The notes below the pieces were generated by a model. It searched no databases, was not told the origin of the DNA, and saw only the letters and a program-made list of their open reading frames with translations. Positions 46,668 to 59,202 of a DNA stretch of 64,000 bases are shown piece after piece. A program made the position numbers and the translations under genes. Positions within the stretch are counted from its first letter, which is position 1; each line of letters starts with the position of its first letter. Origin of the DNA: Panagrolaimus kolymaensis (Eukaryota; Nematoda; Chromadorea; Rhabditida; Panagrolaimidae); the NCBI GenBank assembly GCA_028622995.1, contig JAJQJQ010000023.1, positions 1,240,001-1,304,000 of the forward strand. Direction: 5' to 3'.

Positions 46668-47775
46668 TTAAGATTCCATGTAATTATAATGTTCATCATC
46701 AACAGTTGAAAAGATATAACCGTTATCAGCAAGATGGTGAATATCATGATCAAAATTAGCATCACCACGAATTCCAGATCTGATTACTGCCATACCCAAC
46801 CCTTCTTCACCAAGTGGACCACGAGATTTCATAAATTCCATAATTCTATTTTGTTGGTAGCTTAATCCACCACGAATTGCACCAGTGTGTTGTTGAGATG
46901 GTTGATAAACAGCTGCACCATCCATATTGCTTTGAACCATTCGTCCTGGAGTTGAAGGTGCAGCAGCGCCTTTGGAATTACTTTGTGGAGCTTCAGCAGA
47001 GAGCATAGTACCTTTAAATTGGGCGACTTCGTTTAGTTGAATACGATCAGGAATGTTCTAAAACAAAAAAAATGGTAAAAAAAGCTTTACAAGTAAAAAA
47101 CTTACTTTGGTAAAGTATAATTCAGCTATGCGTGCTTCTCTGGGGAAAACATCTCGAAGATTCATTTCGTTAACTTCAAAAACTTTAAAAGCGACAACAG
47201 CGGTGTGATTATCAAATGATCGAATCTTTCCAATAACATGAACCATAGTACCTTCGATAAATGTGTTTCTATCAGTGCCCTAAAATTAAAATTTAAAAGA
47301 AGATTAGTCAATAAATAAAAGCATACATCAATTCCAAAGTACTGAATAACCAAAAATGGTTCTTGTTGTTCATTACCACAATCACGAATCATATATCGAA
47401 CTTCGGTACTTTCTGGTTGGTCAATTGTATTTACAACTTCAGCGATGATACGAACCTAAAAAATCGTGTTTTATAATAAATAACGATGACAAATAAACAG
47501 CGTACTGTTGTAAAGTGATAATTTCCATAGGTAACTCGTTCAGCAGTAGGATCAAGGCTATTTAAAGTTGCGACAGTTACAGGAATTGTAATTCGATCAA
47601 AATCAGTAGTTTTTGGTGCCGCTTGAGTTCCAGCAAATGAATTATCACCAAATCCACCAGCATTTGGTGCAACGAACGATTGATTACCAAATCCACCAGC
47701 AACACCATATCCACCAGCATGAGCATCACCATATCCACCACCACCGCCTCCGAAAGCATCAAAACTTTGGTCCAT
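46668..47775 (-). CDS. rpa-2: Replication protein A 32 kDa subunit (RPA2)
   Basis: Four exons (47506-47775, 47327-47455, 47106-47279, 46668-47057) give 320 residues. A Gly-rich N-terminus (FGGGGGGYGDAHAGGYG, normally the phosphorylated arm) precedes the OB-fold DNA-binding domain, with RITIPVTVATLNSL, VRIIAEVVNTIDQP, YMIRDCGNEQ and GTMVHVIGKIRSFDNHTAVV. A linker and a winged-helix domain (GLSYQQNRIMEFMKSRGPLG ... FDHDIHHLADNGYIFSTVDD) close the protein. RPA is the trimeric single-strand DNA binder of replication and repair. The CEP104-like gene follows 180 bases downstream, an operon-like spacing. Confidence 0.93.
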
Positions 47776-48762
47776 TATCTTTGATAAAAATGTATCTAAA
47801 AAATTATTCAAGTTATCATAGCAATATTTGATTACACGATTCAATGAAGGCTAGCGATTAAAACACGGTTAATAATAATTTTCTAAAGTCTGTTAATAAT
47901 GGATGCAATTCTTTTCACTAACAAAAAAAGGAAGAAGCACTGAAAAAAGCGCGAAAACGTTGAACATTTTCAAAATATTCTTTCGAATGTTTACTTTCCG
48001 CGCATAAAAGTTTCTTTTCAGGATTTAATTGTCTTTCAAATTCAATTACTGAAGCATAAAAAAAGCTGAAATAAGCTTGATTGAATTCCATTGAAACTCC
48101 TTTTTTTCTTTCAACATCAAATTGCCTTCTTTCTTTTTTTTCTTCATGCATATGAGCTGATGATTATATGCTGTAATTCAATGCGCAAAAAATAGAGGGA
48201 TATTTTAAAAGAAATAAAAAAAATAGCAAAAGAAAATGCATAAATTTTCAAAGCCAAAGGCATTTTTATAGTTTATGTAAGTATGTTTGTGTGTGTCCAA
48301 CAACAACACACGTACATTATGATGGTAAATGAATGAAAGAACGAAAAAAAGAAAGAAGAAAGAGTACGCACTATTTGAAGTGGTTGTTCCCGTTCCTTCC
48401 GGCCACATGATTTCTCGTCGTCGTAGTCGTATGTCGACAACGGGTGTCTCGTGGACGACTGACTGCAGGCATCAACCATCTATCTATCTCTTCCATTGAC
48501 TACTACTATTTGACTTTGGTCTTTGTAAAAAAAAGAGGAGGGAGTAGCCAAAGGCTGCTGCAATACTATTTTTTTTCTTTCGTTATATTTGCAGGCAATT
48601 ATTTTCAAGTGTATTACAGTGAGAAAAAAAAAACTATTATAATCTATTGGAAGAAGAAGAGAAAAAAAAAATAACAACTCTTGTATATTTTTTGTTGTTA
48701 TTCATTGGTATTTTATTTTCACGAGGTTTGAGCCTATTGAAACACACACGACTACCTGCAAA
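47776..48762. other. Divergent promoter region of rpa-2 and rab-39
   Basis: No convincing gene. A patch at 48385-48480 is much richer in GC and CG dinucleotides than the rest and probably belongs to the promoter or leader of rab-39. Confidence 0.5.
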
Positions 48763-49667
48763 ATGATGGACATTAGCTCAGATTTTGGCCCATTATTTCA
48801 TTATCAATATAGAATTATTTTAATTGGAGATTCAACCGTAGGAAAATCAAGTTTATTAAGATATTTTACTGAAGGTCGACATGCTGAAATATCAGATCCT
48901 ACAGTTGGAGTTGATTTTTATGCTCGGATGATTGAAGTAAAACCTGGTGTTCGAGTGAAGCTTCAGTTAGTTTTTTTTTATTTAACTTTGATGGCGATGA
49001 TTAACTTTGTGTAAAATTGCAATTAGGATTGGGCATATTTATTCCTAAATTTTGAAAATAGCTTTTAAAACTATGAACCGCCTTACATATATTCTTTTCT
49101 CTTTCCTTCATTTACATTGAACTCTTTCAGATTGTGGGATACAGCTGGACAAGAAAAATTTAAATCCATTACTCGTTCTTATTATCGCAATTCCGCTGGG
49201 GTTATTGTAGTTTATGATATTACAAACCGTAAAACCTTTGATCATGTTAGTGAATGGCTTGCAGAAGCGGAGGCAAATGTCAGCGGACCTGACCCTTCCC
49301 AATGTGTATTTCAATTAATTGGACATAAAGCGGATTTGGATAAAGCTCGAGAAGTTTTATATGAAGAAGGAGAATATTTCGCAAAATATCATAAAATAAA
49401 GTTTATTGAAACTAGCGCCTTTTCCGGTGATAATGTTAATGTGAGTTAATCCAACCCAGATTGATAAAGGTAAAAATGAGAGAGATATTTTTTTAGGAAG
49501 CTTTTTCAATGATTGCACGAGAAATTAATGCACGAATTGAAAGTGGAGCTTTAAAACTTCAAGATGGATGGGATGGAATTAAAAGTGGAGTTCAAAGAAC
49601 CCAATCAATTAATTTATCAGAATATTCTGGTGATGAACAGCAAAATGGGTCACAATGTTCTTGTTAG
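48763..49667 (+). CDS. rab-39: Small GTPase RAB39
   Basis: Three exons (48763-48965, 49131-49440, 49497-49667) give 227 residues. Nucleotide-binding motifs are all present: GDSTVGKSSLL (P-loop), PTVGVDFYARM (switch I), WDTAGQEKFKSITRSYYR (switch II), GHKADL (the GHKxDL form typical of RAB39 in place of NKxD) and ETSAFSGDNV (G5). It ends QCSC, a CxC signal for double geranylgeranylation. RAB39 works in late endosome/lysosome and autophagy trafficking. The first methionine of MMDISSDFGP is used; the second is two codons later at most. Intron 1 is unusually long here (165 bases). Confidence 0.95.
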
Positions 49668-50096
49668 GTCTCCTATTTTTTTTTATAAAACGCAATTCTA
49701 TTTTGTACATACCCATTATGGCTGGTAGTTAGTTGATTAGCTCAGGATTATTTCAAATTTATTGTATTTCTTTGGCATCTTTTATTTATGCGGTTTCTTT
49801 ACTTTTTGGTGTCTTTCGTTTGCTCAAAAAAAAGTTTTACTTCGTCCAAAGTTAGTCAGTCATGCATCTAAAAAAGTTTTGTTGTATGTATGTATTTGCA
49901 ATTACATAATTTTGCATTTTTTTGTTTGTCAGAATTCAGTTAATTTGTTGTTCATTTAAAAAAATAAACTTTACTCCACATAAATTGTAAGGCTTCATGA
50001 TAAAAAAGAGGTTACTGTAATGACCTCTAAATATTTATTTTGTTTAACCCTGACATTCTTTATTTGTTAAAAATTTTAAATTTTAGTAATCAGGGT
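49668..50096. other. Spacer between rab-39 and the HP1-like gene
   Basis: T-rich 3' flank of rab-39 with an AATAAA-like word near 49962, then a trans-splice-like acceptor at 50086. Confidence 0.5.
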
Positions 50097-51162
50097 ATGG
50101 TAAAGCAGAGGAACGGTCGTAGCAGATTAGAAACAGAAGGATTATTTATTGTTGAAGCAATAGTTGATCGAAGAAGAGTTGAAGAAAATCGTTTACAATA
50201 TTTAATAAAATGGCGAGATTATCCTTCGTAAGTTTTTTGACATTTGAAAATGTATGGGAGCAACTAAATAATATGGCTTATTTTTTAGAAGTCATAACAC
50301 TTGGGAATACGCAGCCAACGTTGCACATTGTAAAGAGATAATAGCTGAATTTCGAGAGTTAAGACTTTCGGAAGGTTTTGTTGATTCAGAAGACGAAGGC
50401 CCGCCTCCACCTCCTCTTCCTCCAATACAGGTATCGCCAACGACAAGAAAGCGGCGAAGAAAACGTAAATCTGAAACTTCTTCGTCAGCTTGTCAATCAA
50501 GAATGTCGAATGATTCGTCATCACAAAATCAAACTCCCATACCTCCACTTTCTGTACTGCCACCACCACAACCCTCATCTCAAGCAAATCAAACATCCAT
50601 AGTCGCAAATGATTCCAATAATAGTCTTGATGATCTTCATCATCGCAACAACTTACAATTATCCATAACCTCTCCTACTGTAATTTCGATACCTCAAAAA
50701 AATCCATTTAACCTTCGTCCAAATATTTCTGCAACAATAACAACAACAGCAGGAATAAATTTAAATAATGCAATTAAAATTTTTGCTGCAACATTTAATT
50801 CAAATGGAAAATATTTTTGTACTTTATTTTCGGATGGTTCAAAATTTTGGATTTCAAATGAACATTGCCGAAAATATTTGCCACAGTTATTATTGGATTA
50901 TTACGAAAATTGTAGCGTGTTTATTGAAACAACTCCGAAGAATTCGTCATCTTCAAAAGACGAAGAAAAGCAAAATAATTTTATGCAAGAAAAATTTATG
51001 CCTTATGAAAAATCAATTAGCAAAGAAGCAAGGGAAAAAGAAACTAATGTCAGTGAATCTGCAAATAACCATTTACATCGCCAAAAAGATGTGCCACTTG
51101 ATGTTCTTCATCCAATGGATGATTCCTCAACTTTATCTCTAACTTCTGTGCCACTTGATTGA
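50097..51162 (+). CDS. HP1-like chromodomain and chromoshadow-domain protein
   Basis: Two exons (50097-50227, 50289-51162) give 334 residues. The chromodomain reads FIVEAIVDRRRVEENRLQYL then IKWRDYPSSHNTWEYAANVA, with the aromatic cage positions for methyl-lysine filled. A long Ser/Pro/Asn-rich hinge includes a nuclear-localisation-type run TRKRRRKRKSE and polyproline. A chromoshadow-like domain follows at about residues 220-270: IKIFAATFNSNGKYFCTLFS ... CRKYLPQLLLDYYE. An acidic, polar tail ends the protein. Chromo plus chromoshadow is the HP1 arrangement, so it should bind histone H3K9me and dimerise in heterochromatin. The hinge and tail are longer than in classical HP1. A trans-splice-like acceptor ends at 50086. 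Confidence 0.88.
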
Positions 51163-51498
51163 ATTTTTGATTCCATGCAAATGTCACTAAATCGCCAACA
51201 AAAAAGAAAGTTATGTATGAACAAACAAATCCTGGTCCAATCCTAAAACCCTTCGTCTTTCATTTATTTTTTATAAGAATTTTATTTAAGTTTAAAAATA
51301 TTTACAAAGTTTAAAGTAGATTTCTAAGATATTGTTAATACAAGAAAAAGTCGTGCATAGGCATGGTTAGTTAGAATATAAATAATAGTTTAAAACCGTT
51401 GATAAAAGTTTAAAGATGCGAATCACTTTGAATATAATATTAATAAATATGATTTGAATATTGCCACTTGAAGCACTTTGCAGATATTCTTTTTGATT
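51163..51498. other. Convergent 3' spacer
   Basis: 3' flanks of the HP1-like gene (plus) and WDFY2 (minus). No other feature seen. Confidence 0.55.
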
Positions 51499-53213
51499 TC
51501 ACAGGAGTTTTGAAACATCCCAAAGCATAATTGAACGATCAAAGCTAACAGCGGCAAGTTTTCCAAGTTCTTCTTGAAGATACATCGTTGCGATACTTTT
51601 GTTAAGTTCACATTGAACTGCTAATGGAGTTAAGCTAAAAGTTTAATGGTAAATAAAAAGTCAAAAACAAGAATAAACTCACTCAAATTGGTCAGGAAAT
51701 TGTTGCATTTTGGTATTGCAAGTAGTACAAATTCGAGTCTTCTTTTCAAATCCCATTGCAGGAAAAATTGTAAAATTATTACAGCAATTTCCACATACTG
51801 AGTGACCACACGTTCGACAATGATGTCGACGAACTCCAACCACTTTTCGATCCCACATAACTTTAACGTTCCAAAAGAAAGGAACATCACAAAGTTCACA
51901 TCGATCATGATCATGCCAACCAGGAGCCATAATTCTTTTAGCTTTGAGATCCCAACAAACAAGATGACCACTTTCATCAACGGAAAATAAACGAGCTGCA
52001 TTTTGTGCGAGAACAAGAGATGAGATTTTTGCTTCATGACCGCTAAAAAGTTTGTGTAAGTTAAAAATAAGGTACATGTAAAAACAGCCATACTTTAATT
52101 CGTAACAATTCCCTTTCTGTCCAGCAATATCCCACATAATTACCAAAGTATCAGCACTACCAGAATATAATTGACCACGACGAGAATCCCATGCAAGGCT
52201 TGTAATTGCAGCTGAAAACAAGAACATTGTTATGTAAAATAAAAGCATTAGTAGTCATACCTGTATGAGCACTCAATTTGCTAATTTGTTGCCCGGAATT
52301 TCCAACAATTCTTAACACATAAATATTTCCATTATAATCACCAACAAAGCAAATCTTTGAATCAGGATCATATTCAATTGTGGTGCAAATTGAGTCGATG
52401 ACATACGAACCTGCAAAAACAAACTTTGATTATTATCGCTGTAAAGTCAAGCTTACCAATCTTAACACTTGTATCAGAGCAATGCCAGACAATAGATTTA
52501 TCTTTACTGCAGCTAAAAATCATACGAGAATCAATTGAATTTATAATACCAGTAACACCCATAGTGTGTGCCTGCCAATGGCGCTTTTGTTGAATACTGT
52601 TAAAATCAGCAGCAATTGTATATTCATAAACAAAACCATTTATCATTCCAACGACGAGTGATAGCGTATCTTCATTGTAATAAAGACATAGTGGCACACT
52701 TGTAAGAAATTCAACGATGGAAGGCCAGAATTGTCCAGAGTCACGTTTGAGTAAAACACGAATTGCACGATCTTCAGAAATTGTTATTACGCCATCTTCT
52801 TTTTGAAGCAAATGTATTGCATTTATTCGAGCAATTTGATTTTCAATTTTCGTGATGAATTCTGAAATTAATAAAAGTTAGAATAGTAAAGAAAGAGTTG
52901 GAAGGAAAGAGTAAATAAAGGAAAGAAAGTTGAGAAGTTAAAGGAAAGGGTTTGATGATAATGTGCCATAGTATGATTCACAAATCGATTGCTATAGAGA
53001 AAACCTGAACTTTTTGTTTGAATCGAAAACGTTTTAATCAAGTTTGTATGCTTGCTTTACTTCATGCATATGGCTTCATTATCATACAGGAAAGTTAGAA
53101 GCAAACAAAGTTAAAATATATAAAAATTTACCAATTGAAGATGACTCACCAGGTTTTGCATCACCTAGGCTTGAAGCAGATGAGCATGGTCGTTCATTAA
53201 TTGTTGCAGCCAT
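51499..53213 (-). CDS. wdfy-2: WD-repeat and FYVE protein (WDFY1/2 family)
   Basis: Six exons (53150-53213, 52457-52861, 52261-52410, 52094-52211, 51683-52042, 51499-51634) give 410 residues. WD repeats include GVITISEDRAIRVLLKRDSG, YDPDSKICFVGDYNGNIYVL and LYSGSADTLVIMWDIAGQKG. The FYVE zinc finger is inserted before the last repeat: CELCDVPFFWNVKVMW, then the phosphoinositide-binding RRHHCRTCG, CGNC and ICTTC. The final WD repeat ends FDRSIMLWDVSKLL. The protein binds PtdIns3P on early endosomes; WDFY2 in mammals links Akt signalling and matrix-protease recycling to these vesicles. It is divergently arranged with the transporter at 53871. Confidence 0.94.
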
Positions 53214-53870
53214 GGCTAAAAAGAGAATAATAATAATTACATTAATAACACAATATTAAAGCGCGGAAGACTCGAAATTAACTTAAAGGAATTGAATCGT
53301 AAAAGTAAATTTTCAAATAACAAAATCAATCAAATAAATTTGTTGACAACGAAATGTTTGATGATCGCTATCAAAAAAATATTATTCATAAAAAGCCAAA
53401 GGGTTAAGCGGAAGTTGTAATTTATAAAACATTTACACAATTATCGGTCAACAAAATCTTAATTTTTTTTAAACAAAAAAGCTAAACAATAGCTTATTAA
53501 TTATTTTAATGGAAAAGTAGCATAATGAAGGAAAGAATAAATTGCTGCTTCACGTGTTTTCTGGTTTTAGAGGTTGACTCTCCATCTTGCATAACGATGG
53601 CTTTTTGCCAATTTGATGGTAAAAAACTTTGCAACGCTGGCATTTTTCTATGTGGTTCTTCAATCCAACCAACATTCATTCATTCAATTGTTTTAATAAA
53701 AATGTTTCCCTCATTTTTATTTGTTTGATCCCACGTCATCAACAACAGCACTTTTTTTTCATCAATACATAAAAACGTGGCTTCACTTTTATTTATTTTT
53801 TCGCCACTCATTTTCTATTCATCATTCAATTTTTTATGATAAGTTTAATCATTCACATCATTATAGGGCA
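53214..53870. other. Divergent promoter region of wdfy-2 and the UDP-sugar transporter
   Basis: No gene seen. An acceptor-like TTATAG just before 53867 may mark spliced-leader addition to the transporter mRNA. Confidence 0.5.
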
Positions 53871-55170
53871 ATGACACCAGCAGCACCACTAATAACACAA
53901 CCAACTAATAATGCTCTCAAATGGGTATCTCTCGTGGTTCTCATTGTTCAAACTACTGCATTGGTATTAACTCTAAGATATTCGAGAACTCAAGTAACTG
54001 ATGGACCAAAATATCTTAGTTCTACGGCTGTCGTGGTTTCAGAAGTTATCAAATTTATTACATCTGCTTTAATGGTACTGTATAATAATGGTATGTTTTT
54101 TCTTACAATCTTTTTTTGTTTTGCTTATAATGAAGTGGTTTTAGGATGGAGTTATTTAAGATTCAGACATGAAATGCAAAGAGAAGTATTTGATAAGCCA
54201 TTAGAAACTTTGAAAGTTAGTGTTCCAGCTATTCTTTATGTTGTTCAAAATAATCTTTTATTCTTCGCATTATCAAAGCTCGACGCTGCCACTTATCAAG
54301 TATGTTTTCATTAGATTTTCAAAAGGTGCTTTACTGAATGATGGTCACACTATTGATGTTTTGCAAAGTGTAATAATGTATCCTATAAATTTCAGGTTAC
54401 ATATCAACTAAAAATCTTGACTACAGCTTTCTTCTTTGTTACTTTACTTGGTCGAAAATTGAATTCGTTTAAATGGATAGCTCTTATTTTACTTACTGCT
54501 GGTGTTGCTCTTGTTCAAGTTTGTCTTATATTTTTATCCAATCAATTCATGACTCATTTTAGCTTCCAAAAGATTCCACTAATGCTGTATCTGATCATGA
54601 TTCAAGTGAAAAATTTGTTGGATTATTAGCTGTTCTTTTTGCTTGTGTTTCATCTGGCTTCGCTGGTGTATTTTTTGAAAAAATTCTTAAAGGAACTTCC
54701 GCTTCTCTTTGGATGAGAAATTTACAATTGGCATTCTTCAGTATCTTTGGTGCACTTTTTATGACTTGGGCTTATGATCGTGAAGCTGTAGCAAAAGATG
54801 GATTTTGGCAAGGATATAATACAATTATTTGGGTTGTTGTGTTACTTCAAGTAAGCCTTTTACTATCGCTACTCTTTTTTCTTTCTAATCTTCTTTCTCT
54901 TCCATTTACATACATACTTTTTCTTTTTAGGCTTATGGTGGACTTGTCATTGCATTGGTTGTAAAATACGCAGATAATATTCTTAAAGGATTTGCTGTTT
55001 CGCTTTCAATAATCCTTTCATCATTTATTTCATGGTTTTTCCTTAATGATTTCGAGCCTTCAATTACGTTTGCTGCTGGTGCATTGATTGTTATTGCTTC
55101 AACATTTTTATATGGATATGAACCGAAACCTGCTTATACTCAAGTTGCTGCTGAAACACATCGAGCCTGA
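53871..55170 (+). CDS. Golgi UDP-galactose/UDP-N-acetylglucosamine transporter (SLC35A family)
   Basis: Five exons (53871-54090, 54145-54299, 54396-54518, 54563-54850, 54931-55170) give 341 residues with about ten membrane spans. Family signatures: [93 protein letters not shown], and [20 protein letters not shown]. These match the SLC35A2/A3 nucleotide-sugar transporters, which exchange UDP-sugars for UMP in the Golgi. UDP-galactose is the likelier substrate from overall look, but A2 and A3 cannot be told apart by eye. A trans-splice-like acceptor ends at 53866, four bases before the ATG. Confidence 0.93.
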
Positions 55171-58100
55171 AACTAATTTTCTATGTATCAATAAAAAAGG
55201 CAAAATTGTTTACTTTGCCATTTTTTCAAAGATCTTTTTTGTATTAAATTTTTTTGTGTTGTAAATTCTATTTTTGGGTATTAGAATTTTAGAATCTTTA
55301 ATTATAAAACATTTGTAATAATCTATTTGGAAATAATTAATAAAAAAAACTAACAATAAATAAATGCTCTTTAGTTTTTTTCTGTAGTTTTGTTTCATAC
55401 CTACAGAGAAAACAAATGTAATTATAGTCTTTTTCGTTAGAAAAAAATAATTTTCATACAGAGGAAAGAAAGAAGGAGGATTAGTAGTCGTGTTATAAAA
55501 AATTATGAGCTTTAAAGGTTTTTTGCTTCTTCTTTTTTTTTACGTTTTTTGTTGTGATACATTTTTTAACATTGTTTAAGATGAAAGGCTTTGGACTTGA
55601 GTCAGACGTGTGAAACGACAGGTAACGGTAGAAAACTTAGTGAAGCTTCAGCTGGACGTACCATGCTTTCGGCATTTTTGAATAATTTAATTAACCCATA
55701 AAAATTCGCAGAGAAATTTTATCTGTTTTAATACCACCATGTAATTCCTTCCGTGAGGCGTGAAAATGAAATTTTTTGTGGAATTATTAATCCGCTGGGA
55801 TTTGAGGAAGCCATATTTTTTTTATCTTCTAATCAATTTTTTATAGCCATATTCAATATATTTTTTTGCTTGCAAACATCTCAGATTATTGTTGTCATGA
55901 TTTTGCATGTTCTTTTTGTTAAAAATACTTTTTTTTTACTTTTGAAGTTGTAAAAAGTTGTTGTTTATTGAATGTTTACAAAGCGATGTTTAGTGGTGCA
56001 TATTTTAATGTTGACGCTTCTCTTTACCCCTTCCGCAATAGTAGTAATAAACATAATTATGTACGTAAGTGTAAATTGATACTTTTTCGTTTTTTAAAGT
56101 TTTATGACCGAGTTTTAAAAAATGCTGATGGTATTTTCAAATTTTCAAACACCTTACTTTTTATAAAATTTTTGCAACACAGTTCAATTCATTTTTTAAA
56201 CACTATTCGCTTTGGATCTAATTGCTTACTTTGAACTTCTTTTTTTTGTTTGTAATATTCTGGCTTAAAGTATTTTTTTTTAAATCCCTTTAATTACGAG
56301 TTTGGAAATGATAGAGGAGAAAATGAGGGTGGTTGTAGTAGTTATTCAATGGAATTAGGCGCGATTATATGCATATGGGTTATTTCAAAAGGGGAAATAA
56401 TTAAACCCCAAAATTATCATCTTTTTTTTCTTCTTCCAGATTTCCTAACTTTAAATGTGAGTTTAATGAAATTTCTAGGCTTTCATTCAAGTTAACTTTT
56501 CCAATAAATGAAAGTGTTGATGATGAAAGAAAGTAGTTATAAAGATTATTTAACTTCGAACTTTTTAAAGCTCTTTCTTTGGAAAAAAACTCACCTATCA
56601 TTATCGTTAATTAAAAGTATAGTATTCTCATCCAAATAAACACACCTTCCATTTTTTTATATTTTTTTGGCTTATTCCGTTTTTCACTTTGAGTTATTAG
56701 TATTCCAATTTCAATTTCAGTAGCAGCAAAGATGAGTCCCATTCTACCTACCTTTAGTTTTAGTTTTTTTTTCAAACGAAGCCAAAGTTAATTCTCTTTT
56801 TTGCTTTTTTTTTACTTTCAATTTTTATTATTTTTTGTTTTGTTGTTTTCCTGTCGATGAGAAGAAAAAACGGAAGTCTTCAATTTTTTCTTAAGGTTCG
56901 TGAGTACCTGAGAGTGTTTATTTTTTAAGTGAATGAAATAAATGCCACTTTTAAAAAAATAATTATGATGGGTGAACCTACGCATTAAAAGATAATTTTT
57001 GTAGAAAGTTGTTGCTTGTTTTTACTCTAAAACATGAATGAAAAAAACAAAAAAAAGAGGTGAATGAGGTAGCTAGCCGGAAGTAAAAAAAAGCCACACT
57101 TATAGTCAATGGAATTGACGCAGCTGTGGTTTTGGGATCTCTGGGGATTGTTTAAGCCTTACTTTGCTTTATTTTTGATGCAAAAATTAGTGAGTTTTAA
57201 TTTATTACGTCTTAGCTGTTTTTTTTTCTTTCTTCAAGCTTGTAAAAAGTGAGATGAATTTGCTGTTACATTATTCAGCGAAGATCTAGTTTATAATCCA
57301 CAAACTTGTTTCAAATTTGTTATGTCATTAATTGTGAATGCAAGTTTCTGCAATGTATTTTTTTTTAACAATTACGATTATATGAAACCAGAAAGACAGA
57401 CCCTTATTTTCTAATTATTACAAAAAAATATATTATTTTTACTTTTTTGTTTCCCCTGTGATACACCTTTGTATTTTTCTAAACCTTTTAGCATCTCTTT
57501 CTACCTACCGTATGTACATATCTGTATTCTTGTCCCATTGTTGGCAAACATCTTTCAACAAAAAAAGCTTTGACTTATTTATTGTTTTTACTACTTTTTT
57601 TCTTTCTTATATTTCTAACCTTTAAAAATTCATAAAAACTGGAAGATTATTACCAACAACCAAGAAAATAAAAAATACTTATAATGAAATCTATCAAAGG
57701 TTATTAAAGCTTCATTAAACATAGGTTTCTTGCCTTATAAAATGAATTAACTTATGCCCTTTGTTACAATGGTTTCTGATTTTTGACTTTAAATTATCAG
57801 ACAAAATTTTGATTAATAAAATTCCTTCTTTCATTATTATTTTTTGAATTGGTTTATAATTTTTCTTTATCTTTTATTTCCAAACAATGCATGCATCGTC
57901 TGCTTCTTTAGATGGATGAAAAAAGCTTCCTTAATTTGACAACGAAAGAAAAATATTATTAATTTTCTTGTCTATGTCTATGTATGTGTGTTTATCAGAC
58001 TATAAAGAAGCCGAAGAAAATTACTAAATTTTGAAAAAAAATAGTGCCCTAATTTAAAAATGAAAGCAAAATAAAAAAAAGATTTTTAGACTTTTTTGAA

Positions 58101-58363
58101 AACGAAGAAGAAGTAAACGACATAACTAACAATAAAAAAGTATTATCGACTTTTCTCATTTTCTATTATATCTTTTTGCAAAATATAAGAATAACTTTCT
58201 TGGATTATACGTTTCTTATTAAATTTTTATTTGATGATAAAGAAGGATTTTTTTACCCACTCTCTTTTTTACTTTTGTTTGTTGTTTGTTAATCTGCAAC
58301 AATAATGATGTTTCTTGGAGGCCATATCTTTTTCCATATCTAACAATGATGATGTCAAATTAA
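55171..58363. other. Long gene-free spacer
   Basis: AT-rich. Two patches (about 55590-55820 and 57060-57160) are less AT-rich but show no protein I recognise. Confidence 0.5.
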
Positions 58364-58608
58364 ACTCTCACCTAGGGTTGGGGTCGCGACCGATTTTCGA
58401 AAATTTCATGGTCGCGACCGGTCGACCGACATCTACAAAACCTTACAAAGTCTTACAAAACTTTGTAAGACTTTGTAATACTTTGTTAAACTTTTGTAAG
58501 AGTTTGTAAGGTTTTGTAGCGGTCGCAACTTCGGTCGCGACCAGTCGCAGCAACCTCATCGACCGGTCGCGACCGGTCGAGCGACCATCACCAACCCTAC
58601 TCTCACCT
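58364..58608. mobile_element. GC-rich foldback element (MITE) with 10-bp target-site duplication
   Basis: The element spans 58374-58598. It starts AGGGTTGG and ends CCAACCCT. It is flanked by direct copies of ACTCTCACCT at 58364-58373 and 58599-58608, a 10-bp target-site duplication. Inside are several GGTCGCGACC-type palindromes at both ends and a long central inverted repeat (CTACAAAACCTTACAAA about 58431-58447, mirrored at about 58503-58520). A duplication of 9-11 bp points to the Mutator superfamily among DNA transposons. It has no coding capacity. Confidence 0.85.
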
Positions 58609-59202
58609 AAAATATTAATCTTTACGTATTCCTTTTTTTGTTGATTTATAGCCATTCTAATTTATTATATACAATTTTTTACATAATTTATTGGGTATAA
58701 AACCATAATATCCATGACAAGATATAAAGTTTTTACGATGTCACATGGCATAAGATTTCGTGGCTTTTGTACGCTTCTTTAATATTTTTCTTTATTACCA
58801 AACATAATTGAATTTTTTTAATTAAGTCAAATTTAAAACGATAGAGACTTTATAAGGAGTATTCGGTTACGTCGAGGTGCCAAAATTTGCTCATATAAGA
58901 AATTTTTTTCGATTAAAAAGGACAGTAAAAACTACAAAGCAAAATTGTTTCCAAGTTTTTGTTAATTTTAATAAAACTCAAATTTATATTAGTTTGCGAA
59001 TTTTATAAACTTTTTGAAGGCATCAAGTATTTATTCTCAAAGGAACGTATCGTAATAGTTGTAACACATTTATGTAATTGACGTAATTCGTTAACCTTGT
59101 GTTTTAAGTTTTTATAATTATTTCGTTTATTAATTTGTTTCTCGCGAACTTGAATTTATTTTTTATCAAAAAAGTAAAATAATCACTTCAGCTTTCTAAG
59201 AA

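Noticed and set aside
47918..48151. Open frame of 77 codons (minus) between rpa-2 and rab-39
   Set aside because: No intron signals, no family likeness, and it lies in a divergent promoter region. It could be a real small gene but I have no support.
58315..58655. Open frames across the foldback element on both strands
   Set aside because: They follow the palindromes and the target duplications and have no protein likeness.
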